Shown here one piece after another: positions 23,422 through 34,551 of a DNA stretch of 64,000 bases. The notes beneath the pieces were generated by a model, which ran no database searches, was not told the DNA's origin, and saw only the letters and a list, made by a program, of their open reading frames with translations. The stretch's first letter is position 1. Each line of letters begins with the position of its first letter. The stretch spans positions 17,613 through 81,612 of the forward strand of contig QAXH01006800.1 of assembly GCA_004335635.1 (NCBI GenBank), read 5' to 3'. The position numbers were made by a program, and so were the translations under genes. The DNA comes from Chloromonas sp. AAM2 (taxonomy: Eukaryota; Chlorophyta; Chlorophyceae; Chlamydomonadales; Chlamydomonadaceae).

Positions 23422-23552
23422 GCCTTTTGTTGCGCAGCCTCTCTCTCACTTCTGTTGGCAGATCTTCGAACCCCTCGGGCTCACTGCTGCTAGCTGCAAG
23501 GGCCCTGGCGTACTCCCGGGCACGCTTCACGCGCTGAGTGGGATTCTGGGTC
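23422..23552 (-). pseudogene. Orphan C-terminal exon or relic, RVKRAREYA family
   Basis: On the minus strand an AG-preceded exon encodes NPTQRVKRAREYARALAA, continues with EPEGFEDLPTEVRERLR and stops. A homologous sequence lies at 47791-47930 on the plus strand, where the frame is broken by a TGA. Here the frame is intact, but no upstream exon was found before the inverted-repeat end at 23.6 kb. It may be the tail of a host gene family or of a transposon protein; not identified. Confidence 0.5.
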
Positions 23553-23617
23553 ATGCCCAACACACATGCTTTGCTGACACACAATGATTCCTGGCGGTAA
23601 TACATACATATTCACAC

Positions 23618-23650
23618 AAATTGTCCCAGAACTGGCAAACTTCTTTTTTC
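23618..23650. repeat. Solitary inverted-repeat end
   Basis: ATTGTCCCAGAACTGGCAAA followed by CTTCTTTTTT matches the right-end motif of the elements at 22.4 and 24.3 kb. It could be a solo end, or the true right end of a longer element starting at 22446. Confidence 0.65.
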
Positions 23651-24339
23651 TCATCTGAAGCAGCTCAGTAGTACAAAAGAAAGCAGTTATGGAGACTGCC
23701 GGTCAGAGCATGAACACAGACGCAGATTTAGACCATGAAACGAGGTTGGATACCGCCCTGACCTGCCCTGAGCAGGAACGAAGAAAGGCAGGAACAAAGG
23801 TAGAAACAGGCCCAGAAGCAAAAAGGAACAAGGCAGAAAGAAAGGTAACCGGCTATGAAGGACGCAACACCAGAGAAACAGAGCAGAGAAGGCGCATGCA
23901 AAGCGTGTTAGTCAAGCTAGTCCATGAGAAGCGATGAAAGTCCATGCTGGCCAAGAGAAAAGTCCATGTGGGCTATGATAACAGTCCATGCGGCCCACGA
24001 CAACAGTCCATGCGAGCCATGATAAGAAGCCAAGCCGGCAATGCAAGTCCACGCAGGCGGTAGTGACATGAAAACATGAGACATGTCAAGCTGCCGCACC
24101 AGTTGGGATGCACATGACCTCAGCCTCTCCGTCAAGCCTGTGAGTGCCAGGAAATGGCCGCCCGAGACAAGTCGGCACAGTTGTGTGGATAGCTGTACAG
24201 CTATTCAAGTGCCCTCTGATGTTGTGGTTTAGCTGATGCTGGCAAACCCGCTATGGGATGGATGATTGTGGCTTCTGTTAGCCCTGCTGTAGGGAAACCT
24301 GCAACCGGGCATAACAGTCTAAAAAACAGTCTAAAAACA

Positions 24340-25414
24340 AAGAAGTTTGCCAGTTCTGGGACAGTTTGACGGGTTCATGTGGTGACTATTCGTGTGGCCT
24401 GTTGTATTGACTGATGGGAACTATTGTGTGGTGGATACTCGCTGCGTTTCTTGCTGTGAGTCACGCTGTGGTTCATGCTGGGTGTGCGTGTGCGTGTACA
24501 AAGAGTCTGTGTGTTGGTCCACACCCAAATGGACATGGTGCCACTTCTGGGACAGGCTGTTGTGCGTGGACAAGAAAGAAATCGCCTCATGGTGGGTGAT
24601 CAGTAAATTATTAACAGTATCCGTACATGTCACATACCCGTCACATACCCGTTCATGTCACATCCGTGGTTCACGAAGCCTGACAATATTGGGACAATAG
24701 ATAAGTGTAGAAAGCGAGCCAAGGACAACTGCAACTTACATTTTGGAACAACTGGGTAAACGGATTCACTGCCCAACACACAAGCGGCCACAAGACATGC
24801 AACCAGCACATATCAATTTGGACAAGCCGAGGCGTTTGAACCCATTGTCCGCTAGACCTGGTCTTAAGGCCAGGCGCCACAGAGTATACCAACCAGGTGC
24901 CCGACAACCCACACAACAGAACATACAGACGACAGCCTTAAGACAAGCACTCCTTGTCATTGGAAAAGAGCAACACATCCGTACAAGGTATGCCAGCATT
25001 GTCACCGGCTGTCCAATGTGTCCAATCTGGGTCCGATGCCCAAGTGCAGAAAAATTGGTTGGCTCCCAAGATGACACCCAGAGGTCCACAAATCANNNNN
25101 NNNNNNNNNNNNNNNNNNNNNNNNNNNNNNNNNNNNNNNNNNNNNNNNNNNNNNNNNNNNNNNNNNNNNNNNNGTGAACAATGAAGCAGTTGAAGACCCA
25201 CCATTGGGCGAAGGGCATGCGCCGCCTCGTCCTCCGTCCCAGCCGAACACAGAGGCACATCGACCAAGAAGAAGAGAGAATTGGAAACAGGCTGTGGGGC
25301 GTCTACGTGCGCAACACACAAGTCTACTCAAGAGAGTGAAGCAGCTGAACACTTGGTGGCGACTTACATTACAGACAGAGAGGAGTTGTCCCAGAACTGG
25401 CAAACTTTTTTTTT
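24340..25414 (+). mobile_element. Inverted-repeat mobile element, family copy 2 (about 1.07 kb, gapped)
   Basis: The left end AAGTTTGCCAGTTCTGGGAC (from about 24343) and right end GTCCCAGAACTGGCAAACTT (about 25387-25406, then a T run) are inverse complements. The first 200 bp match the 22.4-kb element, including GACGGGTTCATGTGGTGACT. The interior has a basic peptide frame (plus strand, about 24743-25090) and, after an N gap, a second frame with RRRENWKQAVGRLRAQHTSL; these could be remnants of one protein, not identified. A DNA transposon is the likeliest class, judged only from the inverted ends. Confidence 0.6.
25096..25173. other. Assembly gap (78 N)
   Basis: A run of N inside the 24.3-25.4 kb inverted-repeat element. 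It prevents reading the element's coding potential. Confidence 0.99.
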
Positions 25415-25521
25415 TTTTGCGGACCGTGATAACAGTCTATGTATTCAACACTCATTGTAGCCAATACTCAATGTAATTCCAATGTCATCTCAGTGCGAGT
25501 GTGTACGGGGTGTTGCCACTT

Positions 25522-25588
25522 CATGCATGGCTTGCTAGCGTTCGCGCTGCTCGGTGCATGCGGACCCCCCTCTCCCCCCCCCTTGATG
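25522..25588 (+). repeat. Dispersed repeat (GCATGGCTTGCTAGCGTTCG), copy 1
   Basis: GCATGGCTTGCTAGCGTTCG, then GCTCGGTGCATG and a C-rich tract ending CTTGATG, recurs at 54132-54185 (+) and, more diverged, at 45467-45514 (-). The other two copies sit in the homologous intron of the two GT49-like genes, while this one lies in the RAD9 upstream region. Confidence 0.7.
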
Positions 25589-25938
25589 TAATCTATACAT
25601 ACCCTCTCCAGGTGCTGCCCAAGCCCCTGTCTTGAGGCTTATCGATTCTTGAGCATGCACAATTGCATTCTCTTACATTACATGTACCTGCAAACACAAT
25701 CCTGCATCTTTTCACGGTAACCTATGCTAAGTGAGGTCACACCTTGTAACTACTGGAAGCCTGTCCGCTGAAAACAAGGTAACTTCATCTTGATGGATTG
25801 CGTAAGGCCAGGCGTTGATGGAAAACCGAGAGCGCTTATGGGGCTGTCATCACGGTTGCATCGAGCCACCGTACATGTTTTCCTCCCTTGGCCTTTTGTG
25901 TCCTTGAACCCCTTTCGTGAGAGCAGCTGATTGCAAAC

Positions 25939-28900
25939 ATGTCAGCCGCACAGGCTGAAGACGAGAGGGCTGAGCCCCCAAGTCTCCGGCTGGTGTTAGC
26001 GACACCTCAGCAGATCAAACATTTTCGGAATGCGGTGCATGCCTTGTTCAAAATTGGTGCGCGCCATCGGCCCTTCTCCACCCGGACTTGCGAGGTTATA
26101 ATGCTCACATCTCGTATGCAACCCACAATCACGCAGGATCGGACCTTTTGCTCGAGGCAACGCATGAACAGGTGAGCGGCCAAGGTTGGACCCGGTATGC
26201 AGCACTTCCCTCGCATCTGGTTAGTTATCTTGCTGGGCCGCCTGATTCGCCTGCTCATCCGCCAATCATCCAATGTAATGCTGCTTGCCTACAGTACCTG
26301 CAGGCCTACCTGCCACCTTGACCAGCATGCATGATTCCACTTCCTTACTGTCTACAAGCCAAGCTCATCGACTTGCAAGCCTCTGCTTATCTGCCGTGAC
26401 TGTTAGCTCAATTTTGTCATTGTAATGTGCTGGCTGCAGCTGATCATTCACACCGTCTCATCCGCGCAGTCCGCCTTCCTTTCCCTCGACTTCACACCAA
26501 ACTTCTTTGCATCATACGAACTGGGCTCGGCTGAGCTGGTGCAAACAGCCATTCTGCTTAAGGTCAGTGCTGCTGCATGCTACTTGCCGTCATATGCATG
26601 CGACAGCGACCAGTCATAAGAGGGTCTCCAAGTGCTACCACTTCTCGAGACGATGCTCTGCTACGCTGATACTCTCGGTCTTTCAACACATTGGGCAACT
26701 AAGTATCACAGGCCAGTACTTACCAGCCTCTTATTGGCCTCAGACTGTTTGGGCGGTCTTGCAAATAACATTGAACTGGACAGGTTGGAGTGGAGTGTTA
26801 TGTGAACAGGTTACTCATTGATTTTGACATACACGGTTTCCATGTACAAGGTAGCAGTGTGCCTCTCCACCACCAACTGGCTTGGTCGTCGGCTCTGTAC
26901 CCTTTGCCTGCAGCACATCCTTTCCAGCCTACGCACCCAGAAAATTGCCCAGTACGAACTAGAGGTTTCACACGACACCGCACACATCACAGCAGTCATC
27001 TATGCAGAGAACGGTGGGTGCAGACGGCTGTGTCCTTGCCACAGCCATGACTGTCAGTAGTCACCATGCTTTGAGTGACCACGTGCAAACGCCTTTGGCC
27101 TGTGCAAGATGCAATCAACCAATGTACCAACACTGAGTTCAGATGCATGATAACTGTCATTGCACATGGTAGCTGGCTTGGTACTGTATGGATGCATCAT
27201 ACAACGCCTGTTCACAGTTATCACTGTCGTGTGATTACTTTATTGCTCAGATGACGACCATGGTGTTTGGTCCTGCCTTTGGCAACTGCATGGACGCAGG
27301 GATCAAGAAGACGTACCGCTTGGACTGCATGAATGCTCAGTTCTTGAATGCTGTTGTCGACAAGGAAGCGTTCCCCACACATATCATCGCGGATGCCAAG
27401 GAAGTATCCAGGTGAAGCAGTACACCAGTAATGCAGCGCACCAGTTATGTGTGTGCAGGTCACAGGCTAGGAAACACCACCCATACGCTGCACCCCTTGG
27501 AGTCCAGAAATTGCACGTCTTGTTCAATGTATGTGCAAGGGCCACTCCTTGGAAAACATGGTGGTTGCAGGCAACACATGCAAGGAATACGGCTATAACG
27601 CAGCAATGTGCTGGATCGGCCCAAGGCTGGCTCGCAGTGTTGGCATGCTGTGAACTCGATTGCTCCTGCTGCCTGCAGGCTGCTGTCAACGTTCCAATCC
27701 AATCTGGATGAGGTTACACTCATTGCCAATCCAGACACTGTGGAGTCTGCGGCATCAGGATGCAGAGCTTGCCAGCTGCAAAGCCATGTGGAAGGCTCTA
27801 AAAGTGAGTGCAATGACAGGCTGGGCTTGCATTCCGACCCGGCTTGCATAAACAGCTCAAGCAGCACAAATTGTGCATTCGCGAGGTCTGCATTTGAACG
27901 AGCCAAGCATGTGGTGGAGCTCAGTATAACCAATTTGGTCAGCCGTGAGTGCGCAAGAGTCAGAGAGATAAGCTCACGAGCTGAGGATTCGTGTAGTGCA
28001 TGCATCACAAGTGAAGCACAACCAATGTTTTGCTTTGGATGGGCCAACACCAGGGCAGACCATGACCTTAAGACATCCACTGACTCCCAGAGTGTGATGT
28101 CCTCCCTTTCTTTGCATGGCAGAGGAGGAGGCGTCCCTGCACACCGCAGTAGCTGTGGACATTCGGTCGTTCGTACGCTACTCGCACCGGTCCAATGAGC
28201 CCTCCGACGTGACCTTCAACCTCAAGGACTTTCGCATCATGGTCACGCTCTGTGAGCAAATGCAGAGACACCTCAGCATCAAGTGAGGCTGCAGGACTGA
28301 CGTACATGCTCATGTTGCTGTGCCCGCTCAAGACTGAGGTTGCTGTGGCTGACTATATGGCTGGCAAGGGCCTGCACGCTGCCAGCAATGCCTCGGACAG
28401 AACCATTCTTGCTGCACGATAGAGTGTGTTACTATCAGGCGTGTGCAGCAGGGCAAGCCATCCTTCGTGTGCAGAGTGGCTCCAAACCAAGCTCCTGACT
28501 GGGTGAGCACCTTGGTGGCACTCACAGGTCCAGCCTGCAAGGCAACCAATGCCCTGTGCAACAAACCTTTAAAGGGATTGTCATGCTATCATGCGTGTAC
28601 ACTGTTTGACTGATTGACACAAGTGTGTTGTACGTGTTTGACCGACCGCTCATTGCTCTGGGCTGCAGGCTTGACCAGGCCGGTGCCCCCCTACTGGTAG
28701 AGGCGCACTTTGAAGCAGCGGAGGCCCCAGCACTCAGGTAAGGGGGAACAGAGCAGCGCACACACTCTCAGGGGCGGGTGAAGGGGGCACAGACACTCCC
28801 ACTGCACCAGACCGTGGACATGTCTCTGCCCAGTGCCTGGGCAATGCTACAGCAGAACACATGTTCTCATTGGATGTGGCTCTTGAACAAGGCAGCATGA

Positions 28901-29276
28901 CTCGGGCTAGTCAGTGCAGAAGGTTTTACATGGGTTTGCATGTCCTGTGCTGCCTTGCTTGCACAGGGCTTCCCTAGTGTTGGGCACAATCCCAGACTCC
29001 CTGCTGGGTGCTGCCGTCCAGCTGCCAGCCTACCAATCGCAGCAGCCCGCCGCGCAGCAAGTGCCAAGCAATAGCCAGCATATTTCCACACGCAACAGCA
29101 GCCCTCATCAACTGCCTGCGCATGGGCAGCATCGACCGCAACACTCGCAGCTGCAAGTGCAAGGCAGTGAACGGCCCATGTATGACCATCAGCCACAGCA
29201 CCAGCAGCAGTATCAGCAGCAGGTGCCAGCCACCAATCAGGCTACCTATCAACAACAGCAGCCACCTTTGTACCAG

Positions 29277-29311
<35 letters not shown>

Positions 29312-31378
29312 AAGCCCTTATCAGCAGCCTCCTGTGTACCAGCAGCACCAGCAGCACCAGCACCAGCAGCAATCCATGCATGTCGGGCCACAGCATGCAG
29401 CCAGCCACGACCTTCATCATGGTCACGTGCCTTCCCCTTACATGCAGCAGGGCATGACGGTGAGGCAGGCGCATGCAGCCCAGCAGGAGCAAGCACGCGC
29501 AGGTGGGGATCATTCCATGTGCAGACCTCAAACCCTTCAGTACATGCCTGCCTGCCTACACACTATGCTAACGCATAGCTGATGTGTCAGCGCTCGTGCT
29601 TCACTCGCCTTAACATTACCTGGCCACAGAGGTTTTGGAAGCAGGACAACATGTCCTTGTCAGGAACGGGGAGCCCCCTGCACCACAATCACTTCATTTG
29701 CATGACTTCAGCCTACGGCATCATCCCACAGTGCAATCATTGCCTTGTCGTCTGGCTTGACTCTTCCAGCCTAACGTTTGTCCTGCAACACACAATACCT
29801 GTGAACTGTTAAGCTTGCACGTTCTGGCTGCTTGTTCCCCTTAACAGCCAACATGGTGCATGAAAGGCCTACAGGGCAGCTGCAGGCCTGTATCTTTGTG
29901 GTTAGACAAAGTCCCGAGTGGGAGATCGCCATTGAGTCGCAGGATTACGCTGCCATGAACGAATTTCCCTTGCATGCTTTGCCCTGCAGGCCCTGCGACC
30001 AAGCCGGCCGCTGGTCCCAACCAACCCACCTGGCGTGCAACCCACGCTGGTGGCGCTGCCATGCCCGATGATCGCCAGCGAGGCCAAGACCAGGGGCTGC
30101 ATCCCGGGGGCCAACAGCACATCAGACAACAACCGGGGCAGCCAGGCCCACGATCACATGACGACCCCGAACAGCTGCCATGTGCTGCCGCCACCTGGCA
30201 GCAAGAGCCCATGGGGCCGAGCGGGGAACGGCTGGCGCATGGCCCGCCCGCATACACGTTCCTGGCCCCTAGTCATGCGCCATCAGGCACACTGCACACG
30301 GGCAGCATGCTGGCAGGGGTAGCAGACATGCTGCAAGATGCCCCGGCGGTTGCGGCGGCGCCAGGCTACCAGCAGCTAGCACACTCTACAGCCAGGATGT
30401 CCGGCGCGAGAGCACCAGGGGGCACGCCTGTAGTGGGCAGTGGACATCACCTGGCTGCAGCTGGCTCCACTATGCCACCAGCGCCGCAGACAGCCAGCCT
30501 GGGGCACCCAGAACAAGTCATGGATGGCACGGCACCGGCCTCCGCATGGCCTGCAGCCTCAGCCGGCACGTCTCATTACGGAGGCCGCGTTGATGGGAGC
30601 CATGCTGTGGACAGGCATGCACAGCAGCAGCGGGATGTGCCACGGCATGCGTTGCTGAGTGCTGTTGCGTCCACTGCTGCTGGTTGGCAGCAACACGCAC
30701 ATGTGCCTGTGAACCTGAATCAGCCACACCCGGAGACTGTGCCAGGAGGTCCACATGGGAGTAATGTGGAAGCCATTGCCACCCCTGCAGCAGGGCGCGG
30801 GGGCTTGGAAGAAGTTGAAGCGGTGCCGGCGACCCAGGTCAGTTAATCCCGTTCATTGAAGTCACATGTGGGCCTGTCACTCATTAGTTACCAATCTAAC
30901 TAGCCAGCGGAGGTCCTGCTAGCTCTAACGCCGCTTGACTGTGCGAACTGGACAGTAGTTTAGAGCCATTTCTCATCTGTTTGCAGATTTTGTATTCTAT
31001 CAAGAGTGCTTTCAATTGCTGCCTGCCGTTGGGAGTCTAAGCAGAACCGGCTCAGTCTTTGCCAGCAGCTCTGATACGATCTAGAACTTACCAAGAGCTC
31101 TACTATACTAAGTCATCTCAGCTTCGCTCAGCTCTGCCAAGCTTGGTGTTGGCGTTGACACGGTCACAGTCTGGTATTAAGAACTGTGATGAGCTGCTAT
31201 TGGTGTTCATGCCGTTGCTGACATGCACGCGAATTCTTCACAGGTTGGCATGGAGGAGATGTACATTCCAGAGGACGTTGTGCTGCCTGGAACACCGGAC
31301 GAAGAACTGGACGACGACGAAGTGCATGACAGGGGCGGCCAGGGACGGCAAGAACCTGACACCCAGTCTGATTTCTAG
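25939..31378 (+). CDS. RAD9: RAD9, 9-1-1 DNA damage checkpoint clamp subunit (11 exons, 786 aa)
   Basis: Exons: 25939-26056, 26137-26171, 26440-26562, 26914-27013, 27300-27411, 27679-27803, 28123-28282, 28669-28737, 28967-29502, 29990-30837, 31244-31378; all phases close and the frame ends in TAG. RAD9 forms a PCNA-like ring with RAD1 and HUS1 that is loaded at damaged DNA in the nucleus. The N-terminal 330 residues follow the plant RAD9 order: NAVHALFKIGSDLLLE, HTVSSAQSAFLSLDFTPNFF, IKKTYRLDCMNAQFLNAVV, RLLSTFQSNLDEVTLIAN, DVTFNLKDFRIMVTLCEQ, LVLGTIPDSLLG. A tail of over 400 residues, rich in Gln, Ala, Pro and His with a CAG-encoded polyQ, follows. The extreme C-terminus has PGTPDEELDDDEVHD, an acidic Thr-containing motif of the kind CK2 phosphorylates in animal RAD9 tails. 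That comparison is inference. Confidence 0.9.
29275..29312 (+). repeat. CAG repeat encoding polyglutamine in RAD9
   Basis: Consecutive CAG codons in exon 9 encode a run of ten Gln, inside a broader region of Gln-rich (CAGCAC) repeats from 29190 to 29390. It lies downstream of the clamp domain. Confidence 0.9.
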
Positions 31379-32008
31379 CCAGTGCACTCCTTGTCAATGG
31401 CTGCTGTGCGCGGCTGAGAGGGCAGTGGGCCAGACCAATGCGTAGCAGACAAATTTGCGATCGTAAACCAGTAGATAAGCACGCCCAAGCCTGCCCTTTG
31501 TTGTGCGTCAGCTGGTTTTGAACGATTGCATCATTCGCGACTGGGCCATTGTATGGTAAACAGTTTACCGCATCTGTACCGGCATTACCGTTTCCATTTG
31601 GACTTTCAAGCAGTTGTGGACCCACTCAGTGACTGCCCAGCATACCACAACCAGTGGGCCCACAATGCCGGTCACTAGATACAGGACAGGTGCCTGACAC
31701 CATCATGTGTCTGTCAACATGTTCGCTGGCTCCGGTTCTGATGGTGCGAAGGTACTTGGGTTCAAGACCGCAACTCAGATGGCCTGGCACACATGTAGAG
31801 GCAATGGGATTATACTAGTGTGTGCTCATGGTTGGAAGACTGTGCGTGCCTTCTAGAGTAGGGTATGCAATTGCACCACATCAGGGGCTGGCCAGTTCAA
31901 GCAGAGATTCCAGTACGTTCAGTGTGGCAAGCACGTTTTCCCACTCTTTTGACCGGTGACAGTCTTTCTGAGCGATTTGTCTACGAGGCGTGTACATGAT
32001 CGTGAATA
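31379..32008. other. Intergenic region
   Basis: Between the RAD9 stop and the next plus-strand gene. It should contain the RAD9 3' UTR and the promoter of the lumenal protein gene. No coding exon or repeat is recognised. Confidence 0.5.
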
Positions 32009-33685
32009 ATGCGTTGCCGGCACGCCCAGCGTAGCACATGCAACGCACGAAACGAGGCCAGTCGTTTTCAAAAATTATTGACTAGGACGATGATCAGATT
32101 GCCACACCCAGTAGCAGTCTGCCCTACATCTCGTTCTCGTGGCACGCGATGCTGCGCTGCGCAACAATTGGGGCCTAACGAGCGGCCATCGCCTGCAGAT
32201 GCCATCATCACACGTTCCTCAGAGACCGGCAAACAGCCGCATGCTGACCGCAGATCTATCAATGGCAGCCTGCTAGCCCTCTCTGTGGCTCTCGCCTTTC
32301 CTCAACAACCAGCCTTGGCAGCAGAGCGTGGGCTCGCACGCTACATCAGAAAGGTGTGCTGCCCACACCTGTCAGCACCAGCACAAGCGTTGGGTTACAG
32401 ATGACTGGCCTGAAGACCTGCTGCTACTCTGACACACATCACTGTCTGCCTTGCCCGAGCAGAAACGTCTAGACCCTTTGGACACCTATGTACCAGTTGT
32501 CCTCGCGGCTCGTGAACAACTTCTGGAAGCTGGCGTGGTAGGGACTGCTATCATAACAGCTGGACAGCCAGCAACACCAGACGGCATGCTTAAGATGATT
32601 AGAGCGTTGTGCTTGAAACTCACACAGCACAGGCACCCCTGACTGCAATGCCATTACCTGCTGTGCTGCATCCACGTTGTGTCTTGAAGGCAGCTGCAGC
32701 TTCCCGCTGCACCTGTGAGCTGTATGCATGCGCACATGCATCCCTTACAGGTTATGGTGGAACAGCCGGTAACAGCACGGGACTTGCTCAGAAAAGGCGC
32801 CTTTGACGGATTGCGTGAAAGCATTCGTGCCGTTGGCTCGTATGCGGAGATCAACAATACGGCAGGACAGGCCACAACCCTAGTCAACACCTTCTTCCGT
32901 TGCCTCGAGGACTTTGATCAGCTGCTGGCGGTCACCGCCAGGTGGGAGGAAGGATGTTGTCATGCACTTGCAAGGTTTTACAACGACAAACATAATCTTG
33001 TGCTAGTGGCAGATCAGTGTGCAAGCGACCGGCGGCCAAGCTGTTGGCATGCATGTACATCACACGGCGTTACAGTAGGGCTCAACGTGCTGTTGTGTGA
33101 ACTGGCCACAGGGAAAGCAAGCCGCTGGTGCAGGCAGACGCTCAAGCCCTGCTGGAGCGCACCACTGTGGCGCTGGACGCCCTGCTGGACACTGTACCGC
33201 AGGACATCCTTGAAAGGTGAGCAGGCCATGTTATGTGCAACCAACACTCCCACTTCCAGGACATCAGTCTTGACTCATTGCTGCGTGAACCACCGTTAGG
33301 GACTGCGAGCAAACAGTCCTTACATGCGCTCTGGGGTAACTTGTGTGATTTTGTTTGTGAGTTCAGGAGCCGGCAGGTGCTTGAGGTCTCACGGGCTAAG
33401 GAGCGGGCTGCCGAAGAGGACCTGCTTGCTGAACAATCCAAGCTTGGTCAGGAGCCAACAGCCAATGCCAGCGAGGGCCAACAGCAACCTGCATCTCCTG
33501 CTGATGGGCCACGGCAGGAGCCAGCAGCCAGCCAGGAGCCAGCACAGCTGCCTGCAGATGATGCGGTGCCCATTGTTGATCCTACTGTTGCCAGCAAACC
33601 AGAGTCTTGGGCTGGTGGTGCTGAATCGGATTCTGAGGCTGGTGCAGCTGCCGAGGCATTTGTTGTAGGGCCTAACGAGGTGTGA
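32009..33685 (+). CDS. Thylakoid lumen protein, MPH2/TLP16.5-like (5 exons)
   Basis: Exons: 32009-32353, 32463-32537, 32751-32941, 33112-33216, 33367-33685; phases close. In-frame starts exist at 32009 and 32090; the latter gives about 317 aa. The presequence is bipartite: a Ser/Arg-rich chloroplast transit part, then a twin-arginine lumenal signal, RRSINGSLLALSVALAF, ending AxA (PALAA). The mature protein matches the land-plant MPH2 family (maintenance of photosystem II under high light): LDPLDTYVPVVLAAREQLLE, ARDLLRKGAFDGLRESIRAV, CLEDFDQLLAVTAR, LDALLDTVPQDILERSRQVL. MPH2 aids photosystem II repair in the thylakoid lumen, probably imported by Tat. The C-terminal 80 residues are an acidic Gln/Pro/Ala extension, unusual for the family. 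An AATAAA lies about 20 bp after the stop. Confidence 0.82.
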
Positions 33686-33886
33686 CAATCTCTCGGACAA
33701 TCTTACAATAAAACAGGTTCAACAACTGGAACGGTTGTAGCACGCATTTTGCGTGTAAGGCATTTTCAGTGTTGAGGGCCTTCATTGAGATCCCATAAAC
33801 ATTCCGTGAGTGCCCAGTACTGAAGCTGCAGGGACCACCACCGCCTACTGAAACTTTTGCAAATCTTCTCAAATGACCGGAGCTCC

Positions 33887-34515
33887 TCAATGCTTGTCCG
33901 TGATCAATTGGTTGGGGTCAAAGTTCTCGTACTCTAAAGCCTGCACAAGGCAGATGCAATACGCAGGGAAGCTGAGCTCAGCACCTGTACAAGTATGCAA
34001 CCTGTAGAGACAGATCTATGCATGCCATCTGCGTGTCTGGACCCCACCTGGAAGCTGCCATAGGCCATAGCGACCCAGAACACACACAGCACCAGCCGCT
34101 GCACGACCCATAGGCCGTAATATGCTGATTGATCCCAAATCGCCATGTGGCTGCAGTTGAGCTGAATCAGCACCTGCATTTGATTACGAGCGAAACATCA
34201 GTGAGCGTTGATTTCCACGCAGCACAGCATGATTGTGGTGCCAGTTCCCAGAAGTTGGCCGTATGCACAAGACAGGGCACAGTTGGACAATACGGATTGG
34301 AAATGCAATCAGCTGCAGCGCAGGGCTGTGGGCATCTACTCACGATGTAGTACACTTTGGAGGCCACCAAGAGCCCTAGCTCCAATAGCCATGTCAGGTA
34401 CAGCCAGCGATAGGCTTTCACATACAAGTCGTAGCGGCCCAGCCTGACTGCCAATGTCTGGCTGCTGAGGACGAAGAAGGCCATGACGCTCAGCACCAGC
34501 ATCACAATCTGCAGG

Positions 34516-34551
<36 letters not shown>

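Larger units (their letters stand above)
20687..25938. other. Gene-poor region with decayed mobile elements
   Basis: No complete gene could be assembled in these 5.25 kb. Open frames are short, AG/GT signals do not chain them, and several stretches look like mobile-element debris (listed separately). A peptide around 21229-21320 (RFELVLYQTLMEGLDCVP) and one near 22860-22980 look protein-like but isolated. The last few hundred bases should contain the RAD9 promoter. Confidence 0.5.
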
